From assembly GCA_024742285.1 (NCBI GenBank), contig JANSYR010000015.1:62001-126000 (forward strand): 64,000 bases of DNA, given 5' to 3'. The notes under the pieces are model-generated. The model was not told where the DNA came from. It did no database searches and saw only the letters and a list, made by a program, of their open reading frames with translations. Source of the stretch: a bacterium (GTDB taxonomy: Bacteria; Myxococcota_A; UBA9160; UBA4427). The position numbers and the translations under genes were made by a program. This document shows, in pieces, positions 1 through 8,900 of the stretch (positions are counted from its first letter, which is position 1; each line of letters begins with the position of its first letter).

Positions 1-1185
1 TGGGGCTTCCCGAACGACGCGAAGGATCTCGCGACGTCGACGGCGATGCGTCTCCTCTACGACCGCCTGGACGAGCTCGGCATCGATCTCGCCGTCGTCT
101 ACCCGAGCGTCGGCCTGAACTGTCCCGCCCAGCGCGACGAGAAGATGCGCCGCGCTTCCTGTCGCGCGTACAACCGCTACGCGAAGGACCAGTGCGAGGG
201 CATGGGCGATCGGCTGATCCCGGTCGCCGTGATCCCGACCTTCACGCCCGAGGAGGCCCTCGAAGAGCTCGACTACGCGACCGGTGAGCTCGGGATGAAG
301 GCCGCAGTCCTCGGCGGCTTCGCGCGCCGCACCTTCGAGGACGGGAACGATCACGCGTTCTGGATCGACGGGCTCGGTCTGGACAGCCCCTACGACTACG
401 ACCCGGTCTGGGCGAAGCTCGTCGCGCTCGGGATCGCCCCGACCTTCCACTCCTCGTCGATGGGCTGGAGCGGCCGGCGCTCGACCACGAACTTCTCCTT
501 CAACCACATGGGCGCCTTCGCCGGCGCGAACGACACGACCGCCAAGTCGATGTTCTTCGGCGGCGTCTTCCACCGCTTCCCCGAGCTGCGCGTCGGCTTC
601 CTCGAGGGCGGCGTCGCCTGGGCGCTCCAGATGTACACCGGCCTCGTCGAGCACTTCGAGAAGCGCGCGCCGAAGGGTCTCGAGGATCGCGACCCGTCGA
701 AGATGGACGGCGACCGCTTCGATGCGCTCGTCGCCGAACACCGGGGCGCCCTCGAACCGGTCGTCGACGGCTGGGGCAACCTCTTCGCGACGTCGACGAA
801 CACGCCCCATGTCGTGAACGACTTCGGGGCGGCGGGGATCGAGTCGAAGGAAGACATCTACCGGCAGGTCACGACGAACTGCTTCTTCGGCTGCGAGGCG
901 GACGACCGCCTGGCGGGCATCGCCTTCGACACGAAGCGGCTGCCCGGCGACCGGCCGATGCGTCCGATCTTCTCCTCGGACATCGGCCACTGGGACGTGG
1001 CCCACATGGACGAGGTCCTGCCGGAGGCGTTCGAGCACGTCGAGTACGGCTGGATGGATCCGGCGCAGTTCCGGGACTTCATGTGCGACAACGCGATCCG
1101 TCTCTTCGCCGGCGCGAACCCGGACTTCTTCGCGGGCACCGTCCTGGCAGACTACGCGAAGACGGTCGACCTGGACCCGAGCTGA
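1..1185 (+). CDS. Amidohydrolase family 2 (metal-dependent hydrolase), 5'-truncated
   Basis: The frame is open from base 1 of the window, so the N-terminus lies outside; the ATG at 46 is probably internal. About 394 codons are visible. The product looks like an amidohydrolase-2 (ACMSD-like TIM-barrel) enzyme: segments such as VAVIPTFTPEEALEELDYA, a mid-protein His in APTFHSSSMGW, an RFPELRVGFLEGGVAW strand and a late Asp in FSSDIGHWD match the usual order of this superfamily, which hydrolyses or decarboxylates ring and amide substrates at one or two metal ions. No signal peptide can be judged. Its TGA overlaps the ATG of the next gene by one base (TGATG at 1183-1187), so the two are probably translationally coupled, suggesting a shared degradative step. 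The substrate cannot be told. Confidence 0.85.
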   Translation, partial: WGFPNDAKDLATSTAMRLLYDRLDELGIDLAVVYPSVGLNCPAQRDEKMRRASCRAYNRYAKDQCEGMGDRLIPVAVIPTFTPEEALEELDYATGELGMKAAVLGGFARRTFEDGNDHAFWIDGLGLDSPYDYDPVWAKLVALGIAPTFHSSSMGWSGRRSTTNFSFNHMGAFAGANDTTAKSMFFGGVFHRFPELRVGFLEGGVAWALQMYTGLVEHFEKRAPKGLEDRDPSKMDGDRFDALVAEHRGALEPVVDGWGNLFATSTNTPHVVNDFGAAGIESKEDIYRQVTTNCFFGCEADDRLAGIAFDTKRLPGDRPMRPIFSSDIGHWDVAHMDEVLPEAFEHVEYGWMDPAQFRDFMCDNAIRLFAGANPDFFAGTVLADYAKTVDLDPS

Positions 1186-2213
1186 TGGCGGCCGCCGACG
1201 CGGCGCCCCGCGCCTACCGCAGCTTCGGCGAACAGTCGCTCAAGTACTTCATCCGGGACCACACGGAAATCCCTGCCGCGCCGATCGAAACGCCCTCCGC
1301 CTGGCTTGGTCGGGAGCTCCGCGCTGACCCGGATGCGTGGCGAGAAGCGCTTCAGCCGGACGAGATCGCCGAGCTGGACGCCGCGCTCGACCGGATCGAG
1401 GCCGACGGGCTTTCCCTCGCCGAGCTCGACGGCCGCGGGCTCCCCACCCTCGAGAAGCGGGCCGCGGCCTGGCGTCGGGCACTCTGCACGGGACGGGGCT
1501 TCGTCGTCCTCACGGGCCTGCCGGTCGACCGCTGGGGCGAAGCGCGATCGAGCCGCGCGTACTGGCTGCTCGGCCACCTCGTCGGAATCCCGGGCGCCCA
1601 GAACGCGAGGGACGAGCTCCTCGGTCACGTGATCGACTACGGCGAGCAGGCGGACCAGCCGAACGTCCGGCTCTACCGGACGACCGCCGACATCGGCTAC
1701 CACTGCGACGCCGCCGACGTCGTCGGGCTGCTCTGCCTGGTCGACGCGGCCGAGGGCGGCGCGAGCCGGATCGCCAGCTCGGTCACGATCTGGAACCGGC
1801 TCTTCGAAGCGGATCCCGAGGCGGCGCGGCTGCTCTTCGAGCCCTTCGCCGTCGATCGTCGGGACGAGCAGCCGGAAGGCGACCGCCCCTTCTTCGAGAT
1901 GCCTCCCTGCCGCTTCGGCGCGGACGGCGTTCTCCGCACGTTCTTCCACGGGGCGTACTTCCGGTCCGCCCAACGCCTCGCCGAGATCGGCCCCCTCTCT
2001 CCGGCGCGCGCCCGCGCCCTCGATCGCTACGACGCGATCGGGAACGACCCCGAGGTCCGGCTCGACATGGCGCTCGAGCCCGGCGACATCCAGCTCCTCT
2101 CGAACCACACCGTGGTCCACGCCCGGAACGCCTACCGCGAACACCCGGACCGCAAGCGCCACCTGCTCCGGCTCTGGCTCTCCCTCCCGGACGCGGAGAC
2201 CGCGGCGGGCTAG
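1185..2213 (+). CDS. TauD/TfdA-type Fe(II)/2-oxoglutarate dioxygenase
   Basis: A 342-residue protein starting at the ATG that overlaps the preceding stop. The facial triad of Fe(II)/2OG oxygenases is visible: HxD at H173-C-D175 in GYHCDAADV and the distal His at about 312 in NHTVVHARNAY, followed by an Arg-rich strand (RHLLRLWLS) that would hold 2-oxoglutarate. The N-terminal 90 residues (AWLGRELRADPDAWREAL and following) match the cap seen in the TauD/TfdA/CsbX-like family. The expected activity is hydroxylation, with succinate and CO2 as co-products. Coupling to the upstream amidohydrolase suggests they act on the same substrate, which is not identifiable. An in-frame ATG at 1083 lies inside the upstream gene and is unlikely to be used. 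Confidence 0.85.
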   Translation: MAAADAAPRAYRSFGEQSLKYFIRDHTEIPAAPIETPSAWLGRELRADPDAWREALQPDEIAELDAALDRIEADGLSLAELDGRGLPTLEKRAAAWRRALCTGRGFVVLTGLPVDRWGEARSSRAYWLLGHLVGIPGAQNARDELLGHVIDYGEQADQPNVRLYRTTADIGYHCDAADVVGLLCLVDAAEGGASRIASSVTIWNRLFEADPEAARLLFEPFAVDRRDEQPEGDRPFFEMPPCRFGADGVLRTFFHGAYFRSAQRLAEIGPLSPARARALDRYDAIGNDPEVRLDMALEPGDIQLLSNHTVVHARNAYREHPDRKRHLLRLWLSLPDAETAAG

Positions 2214-2264
2214 GCGCGGAACGGAGGGCCGCGCGCGATGCGCTGCGGCGATAGACTCGGGGGC

Positions 2265-2738
2265 ATGAGCGAACCGATCGAACGTCAGGAGTGGAGCGCG
2301 GCCTTCCAGCGCGCGACGTGGGGCTGTGCCCCGGCCATCGGACGCGCCCTCGGGCTGTCTCCTCGCGCCGTCCAGCAGTGGGGCCAGGCCGAATCGGACA
2401 AGCGGTCCCCCGGCGAACGCCTCGAGATCCTGATGCGCGTCGCGAGCGAGCATCGCAAGCCCCACGATGCCCTCGCTCCCCTTCACCTCCTGGCAGGTCG
2501 ACTCGGCTACCGGCTCGTCCCGGACGAATCCGCGGACTCGACCCCCGCCCCGCTCGCCACCGTCGCCGTCCACGCCAGCGAAGCGATGGTCGAAGCGGGG
2601 GAAGCCGTCCAGACCGTGCTCCGGGCGATCGAGGACGACCTGATCTCGAACGACGAGATGGACGCGATCGACCGCGAGTGCGACGAGGCGATCGAAGCTC
2701 TGATCCGCCTCAAGCAGGCGGCCCGCCGCGAGCGGTAG
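2265..2738 (+). CDS. Phage regulatory CII/CP76-like DNA-binding protein
   Basis: A 157-residue cytoplasmic protein. The N-terminal half (residues about 10-50: GCAPAIGRALGLSPRAVQQW) is a lambda-type helix-turn-helix. The C-terminal half is an acidic helical region (SNDEMDAIDRECDEAIEALI) resembling the oligomerisation part of the phage CII/CP76 regulator family. I chose the ATG at 2265 because the upstream in-frame ATG at 2238 would add a short, unconserved-looking MRCGDRLGG tail. No integrase, structural phage gene or att-like repeat lies nearby, so this looks like a domesticated chromosomal regulator. Its target is unknown; it sits 51 bases after the dioxygenase and could be co-transcribed with it. 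Confidence 0.65.
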   Translation: MSEPIERQEWSAAFQRATWGCAPAIGRALGLSPRAVQQWGQAESDKRSPGERLEILMRVASEHRKPHDALAPLHLLAGRLGYRLVPDESADSTPAPLATVAVHASEAMVEAGEAVQTVLRAIEDDLISNDEMDAIDRECDEAIEALIRLKQAARRER

Positions 2739-2753
2739 TCGACCGTCGTGCCC

Positions 2754-3296
2754 CTACCGGTTCGCCGCGAAGCTGGGCAGCTCCTCCCGTCCGCTTTCGC
2801 CGCGGTAGGCGAGCACGCGGCCGACCTCGGTCAGCACGAAGAGCGGCCGGTGGCGGGCATCGCGCCGCTCGACCAGGGCACGCTCGATCCGGGCGTGGTG
2901 GCGCTCGAGGGCGGCACGGTTGCCGCTCACGCGGGGATCCCGGGCCAGGTAGGTCGCCACGTGATCCGGGCCGGAAGACAGACGCACGACCGGGCGCGGA
3001 CCCGGCTTCGCCACGGCGGGCGCTTCCCAGACGTAGCCGCCGGGCACCGCGAGGATCCGCCCGACGCGAAAGCGGTCCCGGGTCGCCGGATTCGTGTCGG
3101 TGCGCAGGGCGGAGAGCGCGTCGAGCGCCGCCCCGTCGAGGGTCGCGAAGACGGCGCTGGTCAGGGGGCGGTCCGCCTCCTCGGCGACGCGCGACATACC
3201 GGCGCCGGCGCAGCCGACGGTGGCCAACGCCAGCAGCGCGGCGCTGGCGATCAGGGTTCGGGTCACTCGAAAACGCTTCGTGGTCTCATGGAACAT
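2754..3296 (-). CDS. Putative lipoprotein of unknown function
   Basis: A 180-residue minus-strand protein. A basic N-terminus (TKRFRVTR) is followed by a hydrophobic stretch and a plausible lipobox ending in TVGC at about residue 29, so it is probably a lipoprotein. The rest is soluble and mixed in composition (FRVGRILAVPGGYVWEAP; HHARIERALVERRDA) and resembles no family I recognise. A same-region plus-strand frame of 212 codons exists, but the signal peptide plus lipobox and the more natural amino-acid composition favour the minus strand. It is convergent with the CII-like gene (15-base gap) and divergent from the LuxR-type regulator. Confidence 0.6.
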   Translation of the reverse strand: MFHETTKRFRVTRTLIASAALLALATVGCAGAGMSRVAEEADRPLTSAVFATLDGAALDALSALRTDTNPATRDRFRVGRILAVPGGYVWEAPAVAKPGPRPVVRLSSGPDHVATYLARDPRVSGNRAALERHHARIERALVERRDARHRPLFVLTEVGRVLAYRGESGREELPSFAANR

Positions 3297-3716
3297 GGTG
3301 GGTGTCCTCCTCTGGGCGCGCAGGGTTCGATGGCTCCGCGACGCATGCCTCGTCCATACGGACTAGTCCCGCTTCCATCGTCCTGAGCACGCTCCAGACG
3401 CCCCCAAAGCACCTCGTGGGTTCGCTTCCAGCGGCGATGCGAACCCCGGATGCCCTCGACACCCCTCCCCACGAACCCATTCCGGGGCGCTCCGATCGGC
3501 CTCGATTCCCGCGCTCGGGCGGCGGCCGATGTGCGCTCGGAGGGGGGACGGTGGCCCGTAGCCCGAGCGACGGCGCCGGTTCGCTTCGGCAGCCATTGCG
3601 CACTTCCCGGAATCCGGCGACTCGGACACCCTGCTGTCCATCGAGGGGACAGCGCCCACTCGCCGGGACGAACCCGACAAGGAAGCGCGATCCCCTCGAA
3701 CGAGGAGAGACACGAG
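3297..3716. other. 420-bp divergent intergenic region
   Basis: This lies between the start codons of the minus-strand lipoprotein and the plus-strand LuxR-type gene and must hold both promoters. I see no convincing sigma70 hexamer pair. A 7-bp inverted repeat GCTGTCC/GGACAGC (3633-3639 and 3647-3653, 7-base loop) lies about 65 bases before the LuxR-type start and could be an operator or leader hairpin. A good Shine-Dalgarno GAGGAGA is at 3702-3708. Reading frames crossing the region have poor composition and I do not call a gene here. Confidence 0.6.
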
Positions 3717-4181
3717 ATGGAAAGCGACTCCCCCTCCGAGACGCCGCGGGAGACCCGACTCGACCGACACGCGCACGCCGGCCTCGAGCGGGTCCTCGCC
3801 CGGATCCGCCAAGGATCGCCCGTCGAAGAGGAAGCCGTGGTCGCCCTCGCCTGGGACTACTTCGTCGCCGGCTTCACCGCCCACGGCGCCTCGGCCGACG
3901 AACTCCCCGCTCCGCCGTCCACGATGACACCGCCCCCGGCCGACGAGACCGACTTCCTCGCCCAACACGTCGCCGCGCTGACCCCGCGCCGCCTCGAAGT
4001 CCTCCGCCTCGTCGCCCGCGGCCTCACGAACCGCGAGATCGGCCGCGTCCTCGACATCTCCTGCTACACCGTCAAGAGCCACCTCGCAGCCCTCTTCGAA
4101 GCCCTCGACGTCACCAACCGCACCGAAGCCGCCTTCGCCCTCCAACGCTACGAGGCCGCCTACCCCGAAGCCCACAACTGA
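3717..4181 (+). CDS. LuxR-type helix-turn-helix regulator
   Basis: A 154-residue protein. The C-terminal 60 residues are a GerE/LuxR helix-turn-helix (about residues 87-145: LTPRRLEVLRLVARGLTNRE, then the recognition helix in SCYTVKSHLAALFEALDV). The N-terminal half lacks a recognisable receiver or autoinducer domain, so the signal it senses is unknown. The start at 3717 is set by the Shine-Dalgarno GAGGAGA at 3702-3708; an in-frame ATG at 3450 would add an unlikely Arg/Pro-rich extension. A strong hairpin terminator follows at 4230-4261, so the gene is probably monocistronic. Confidence 0.85.
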   Translation: MESDSPSETPRETRLDRHAHAGLERVLARIRQGSPVEEEAVVALAWDYFVAGFTAHGASADELPAPPSTMTPPPADETDFLAQHVAALTPRRLEVLRLVARGLTNREIGRVLDISCYTVKSHLAALFEALDVTNRTEAAFALQRYEAAYPEAHN

Positions 4182-4229
4182 CGAACCACAGATCTCCATC
4201 GTTCGGCGTTTCGCATCCACCGAACGACC

Positions 4230-4261
4230 AACGCCCCGGCTCCAAACGGAGCCGGGGCGTT
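4230..4261 (+). terminator. Rho-independent-like terminator after the LuxR-type gene
   Basis: A perfect 14-bp stem, AACGCCCCGGCTCC (4230-4243) pairing with its complement at 4248-4261, closes a 4-base loop AAAC. The stem ends in TT followed by CAGTCTC, so the U-tract is short. It lies 48 bases after the LuxR-type stop and ahead of the convergent thiolase end, so it could serve both directions. Confidence 0.8.
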
Positions 4262-4328
4262 TCAGTCTCGAGCAACCGGACGAGCTTCAATTGCAGAAGC
4301 CGCCGGAGGGCGTGGAGAGTGCGTCAGA

Positions 4329-4403
4329 TTCGAGAGCCTCGGAGCTTCGCACCCGCAGGCGTACTCCCGTACGCCGAGGACCGCGAAGCGAGAAGCTCTC
4401 GAA
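4329..4403. repeat. Three-tier nested inverted repeat
   Basis: Three stems are nested around one centre: TTCGAGAGC/GCTCTCGAA (4329-4337 with 4395-4403), GCTTCGC/GCGAAGC (4344-4350 with 4383-4389) and GGCGTAC/GTACGCC (4358-4364 with 4369-4375) with a TCCC loop. Internal loops are 6/5 and 7/7 bases. It lies between the LuxR-type terminator and the thiolase 3' end, so it may act as the thiolase terminator or mRNA 3' stabiliser. Confidence 0.6.
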
Positions 4404-4426
4404 GATGGCGTGCTATCCGCGCCCGC

Positions 4427-5623
4427 CTACGCAGCCTCGAAGAGGCTGGCGAAGCCCTGTCCGCCGCCGACACACATCGTGACGATCCCATAGCGCTTGC
4501 CGGTCCGCTTCAGCTGGCGAACGAGCAGCCCCGTCATGCGGCTGCCCGTCATGCCGAAGGGGTGGCCGATCGAGATCGAGCCGCCGGTCGGGTTCAGCTT
4601 GTCGTTGTCGATGCCGAGCTCGCGCTGGCAGTAGAGCAGCTGCGACGCGAAGGCCTCGTTGAGCTCGACGATGTCGATGTCGTTCATCGTGAGGCCGTGG
4701 CGCTTGAGGAGCTTCGGGACCGCGAAGACCGGACCGATGCCCATCTCCTCGGGGCCGCAGCCGGCGACGGCGGAGCCGCGGTAGATGGCGAGGGGCTCGA
4801 TGTTGAGCGCCTTCGCGCGATCCGCGCTCATCAGGAGCGTCGCCGAAGCGCCGTCGGAGAGCTGGGAGGCGTTGCCGGCCGTGACCGTGCCGCCCTCCTC
4901 CGCCGGCTTGAAGACCGGCGCGAGCTTCTGGAGGCCTTCGAGGGTCGTCTGCGGACGGTTGCACTCGTCCTTCTCGACCACGAACTCCTCGTCGTAGGCG
5001 TCGCCGTCCTTCGGCTGGACCTTGCGGGTGACCTTCATGGGCGAGATCTCTTCCGCGATCCAACCCTTCTCGACCGCCTCGGCGTAGCGCTGCTGGCTCT
5101 GGAGCGCGTAGGCGTCCTGGTCCTCGCGGGAGATGCCGTAGCGCTCGGCCACGCACTCCGCGGTGATGCCCATCGGGTGGTAGAGGCCCGGGAAGCGCTC
5201 GGCCGCCGTCGCGTTGGCGAGGCGGGTCCGGTTCTGGGTCCCGTCCTGCATCATCGTGATCGTCTCGACGCCCGCGCCGATCGCCACGTCCGCGCCGTCC
5301 TGCAGGATCGAGTTGGCGGCCATCATGACGGCCTGCGAGCCCGAGGAGCAGAAGCGGTTGACCGTCGTCGCGGCCGCCGTCTGCGGAATGTCCGCGACCA
5401 TCGAGGCGATGCGGGCCATGTTCATGCCCATGCAGCCTTCCGGGTGACCGCAGCCGAGGATCACGTCCTCGATCTCGGCCTTGTCGAGGTTCGGCTGCTC
5501 GTTCACGACCTCGCGCATCACATGCGCCGTATAGTCGACGGGCTCGGTGAGGTTGAAGGAACCGCGGTGGGCCTTGGTCAGACCGGTGCGGAGGCTTCCG
5601 ACGATGACGGCTTCACGTGCCAT
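4427..5623 (-). CDS. Acetyl-CoA C-acyltransferase (thiolase)
   Basis: A 398-residue thiolase, a normal length for the family. The catalytic residues are all visible: nucleophilic Cys92 in RFCSSGSQA, His354 in IGHPFGMTG and Cys384 in CVGGGQG, plus the NEAF motif. It should catalyse thiolytic cleavage (or reverse condensation) of 3-ketoacyl-CoA, the last step of beta-oxidation. The start [10 protein letters not shown] is the standard thiolase N-terminus; I see no long leader. It stands alone between the haem/HEAT gene and the LuxR-type terminator. Chain-length specificity (acetoacetyl versus long chain) cannot be told from sequence alone. Confidence 0.93.
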   Translation of the reverse strand: MAREAVIVGSLRTGLTKAHRGSFNLTEPVDYTAHVMREVVNEQPNLDKAEIEDVILGCGHPEGCMGMNMARIASMVADIPQTAAATTVNRFCSSGSQAVMMAANSILQDGADVAIGAGVETITMMQDGTQNRTRLANATAAERFPGLYHPMGITAECVAERYGISREDQDAYALQSQQRYAEAVEKGWIAEEISPMKVTRKVQPKDGDAYDEEFVVEKDECNRPQTTLEGLQKLAPVFKPAEEGGTVTAGNASQLSDGASATLLMSADRAKALNIEPLAIYRGSAVAGCGPEEMGIGPVFAVPKLLKRHGLTMNDIDIVELNEAFASQLLYCQRELGIDNDKLNPTGGSISIGHPFGMTGSRMTGLLVRQLKRTGKRYGIVTMCVGGGQGFASLFEAA

Positions 5624-5928
5624 GGATCACTGTTCTCCTCGGGGTACCCGATGGGCTTCCCGGATCGGGTCGGGGGTCGTGCTCCCCAATTCAAGAGGGT
5701 CGTCCGCCACGAGACGTGAAGGACGCACGATCCGACGAATGGCGACCCCGAAAACCTTCGTGGGGTCGCGGACTTGGGACGGCCGGACGTTATGACAGCT
5801 GGGATGCCCGAACAACTTCGCGGGGGAGACGGCGGGTCCGGCCCCGAAGCACCGCACGAGGGCGATTCCGTGGGGGGCACAGGCCACCTCGTCGTCGGCG
5901 ACGACCGCTCCGAGCGGCCCTCGCCCTA
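5624..5928. other. 305-bp intergenic region with hairpin
   Basis: This separates the PVC-type gene end from the thiolase start (both minus strand). It holds an 8-bp inverted repeat GCGACCCC/GGGGTCGC (5742-5749 and 5762-5769) whose interior also pairs GAA with TTC, a candidate terminator for the upstream gene, though without a T-run. The thiolase promoter should lie between this hairpin and 5624; I find no clear hexamers. Confidence 0.5.
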
Positions 5929-8900
5929 TCAGTCGAGGGCCATCACGTGCGCCACGACGTCCCGGAGATCGCGCGCCGGCAGGACGAGTCCCATCGCAGG
6001 CATCCCTGACGTCGGTTCCGTCCGGGACGCCATGTCGCGCAGATCGATCGCCTCGATCACGCCCTCGCCCACGTCGAGGCGGATCGCCGAGTCGTCCTCG
6101 CCGACCAGCAACCCGCTCACGGTCGAGCCGTCGCCGCGGGTCACGACGATCGAGGCGAAGCCCTCGGCGATCTCCGCCTGGGGCACGAGGATCGAGCCGA
6201 GGACGTGCTCCGCGCCCCGCGCCGAGACGCCGGCGAGCGAGGGTCCGACGCCGCCGCCATGACCCGGCCCCGCGCCGTGGCACCGCATGCAGTCCCCGTT
6301 GCCCTGGAAGACGCGCAGACCGCGCTCCGGATCCCCGCCGGCGAGGGCCCAGCGCCGCGCCGCCACCAGCGCGTCGACGTCGCCGACGGAGGTCGGAGAG
6401 AGCATCCCGCCCGCGCGCTCCGCGAGCGGCCCCCCGCGTGCCACCGCCGCTTCGAGCAGCTCGAACGCGCTCGCCGCGTCCCCCTCGCCCCGCTCCCAGG
6501 CAGTGAGCGCCGTGTCGATCGCGCGGTCGCCGCGCTGCGACGTCGTGCGTCCGAGCACGACCCAGGCCTGCTGCCGCTCGCCCGCCGTGCGCGCGTTCTC
6601 CGTCGCGTCGATCACGGCGTCGAGCCCGGCTTCGGGATCCGCGGCCAATAGGAGCGCACGACCGGCCGTCCGAAGGGTCGGATCGTCCTCCGCCAGAACC
6701 TCCCGCGCGAGCGCAACGCGATCCAGCCCCTCGGCCTCCCGGCTCGCCAGCGCGCGGAGCGCCGAGACGCGCGCCGCAGTCTCTTTGCCAGCGTCCCGGG
6801 CGAGTTCGACCAACTCCTCGTCTTCCAGCGGCAACTCGCCGACTTCGTTCGCAATTTCGAGCGCACGACCGCCCAGGGAAGACTCGACCAGCGTCCGCCC
6901 TTCGAGTCGGAAGACGGCGGCGACCAGCTCGGGGTCCGCCGACGCGAGCGGCCGGTAGAAGCCCATCGTGAGATCGCGCAGCGGCGGCTCCGCGTAGCTG
7001 CCGAGCGCCTCCAGGGCGATCGAGCGCAGCGACTCGAGCTGCGCCTCATCGGCCGCGTAGCGCGCGAGCGCGGAGGCCCCCGCCTCGCTCCGCAGCCGCA
7101 CGTTCGCGCCGATCACCCGCCGATGGAGCGCCTGCCCGACCTGCGTGTCGTCTTCGTCCGTCGGCGTGAGCCCGGGCGCGAGCGCCGCCAGCGCGGGCAT
7201 CGCTGCGTCGATCGGCAGGTCGTAGATCGCCCGGGCGGCCTCGACCGCGAGGAGCGGATCCTCGTCGTCGAGGAAGTGGGCGATCCGCGCGTCCTCCGCG
7301 TGGCGCAGGACGAGCAGCGCGCCCATGCGCACGGCCCGGCTCGGATCGCCCCGGCGCGCGAGCACGCGATCGAGCCCGCCCGCACGGTCGGCCAGGCCGT
7401 GGATCGCCCAGACCGCCGCATGTCGCAGGAACACGTCCGCGTCGGCGTTCTCCTCCAGCACCGCGAAGAGCGCCTCGATGTCTTCGGCGCGACCGATCTT
7501 GCCCAGGGCCTCCGCCGCGAAGAAGCGGATCCGAAGCGAGGGGTCCGAGAGCCAGCGCAGGAGGGTCTCCCGCGACGCGCCCCACCCCGCGTCCCCCGCC
7601 GCCTTCGCGGCCTTGGCCCGGAGCTCGACGGGCGCGGACGCGAGCTCGCCGAGTCCACCGGGGAGCGCGGTCGCCAGGGCCTCCGCCCCGCGCTGCCCGA
7701 GCCCCCAGAGCGCGTGGAGCCGCGGAACGAGGTCGGCCTCGTCGCTCCGAAGCAGCGCCGCGAGGGGAGTCGCCGCCCCTCGCTCGGCCAGCGCGTATTG
7801 CGCGCGGGTCCGGAGCCGCTGGTCCGGGAAAGAGAGCAGCGCGATCAGCTCCGAGGTCGACCGGTCGCGCATGCGGCCCCGCGCGAGGCGCGCGAGGTCG
7901 GCGATGCGCGGGTCTTCGTGCGACGGCGCGTGACGCCAGCGCATGATCGTCTGCGACTGGCCGAAGGTGTCGAAGAGCGAGGCGTAGATCTGGCCGTCCC
8001 AGCCGAAGTCGACGTCCGTCGCGAGCAGCGACCACGCGAAGGGATGCCGGTCGACCATCTTCATGCCCGCGCCCTCGGGCTCGACGCCGAAGGCCCAGAT
8101 CCCGCTCCGGCCCGGCGTGTAGCCGTAGTCGCAGAGGAAGAAGGCATCGTCGTAGCGTGCCGGCAGGCCGAGGCCCGGGTAGTGCGCGAAGCCCGCCGGT
8201 CCGTTCCCGATGTAGTCGACGGGCGGCAGGACCCAGGCCGGCTGGGTCGGGTGCTGCTTCTCCCACATCCGCTCCGCGACCCAGGGCCCGCGTACGTAGT
8301 CGCCCACGAGCGTCTGGTAGGGCATCGCCCAGCCGGTCTCGCCGCCTTCGACCAGGTAGACGAGCCGCGCGCGATCGCCGCCGTCGCCGTTGTTGTCGCC
8401 GGTGAAGAGATTGCCGTGGTCGTCGAAGGCGAGCTCCTGCGGGTTCCGGACGCCCGTCGCGAAGACCTCGAGGTCGCTGCCGTCGGCGTTCATCCGGAAG
8501 ACGGCCCCGCGCCCCGGCCCGAGCCTGGGCTCCAGCACCCGCCCGTCCCGCGTCTCGACCCGGTAGCCGCGGTCCCCCATCGAGAAGTAGAGCTTCCCGT
8601 CCGGCCCCCAGACGAGTCCGTGGAGATCGTGCCCGATCAGCGACGTCTTCACGCCGAAGCCCCGGTAGACCGTCTCGATCGACTCGACCTCGCCGTCCGC
8701 GTCCCGATCCTCGAGCCGGTAGAGCGACGGAATCGAGGTGACGAAGATCTCGCCCTCCCGCGCTTCGATCCCGGCGACGAGACCGGAGGCCATCTCGTTC
8801 CACTCGGCCATCACGACGCGCCGATCCGCGACGCCGTCGCCGTCCTCGTCTTCGAGGACGACGACCCGATCGGGGGCGGCGCTGAAGTGATCGGGGTCCT

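Noticed and set aside
2291-5719. Open reading frame of 1142 codons on the plus strand
   Set aside because: Extremely Arg/Pro-rich and antisense or out of frame to the CII-like, lipoprotein, LuxR-type and thiolase genes; an artefact of high GC with few stop codons.
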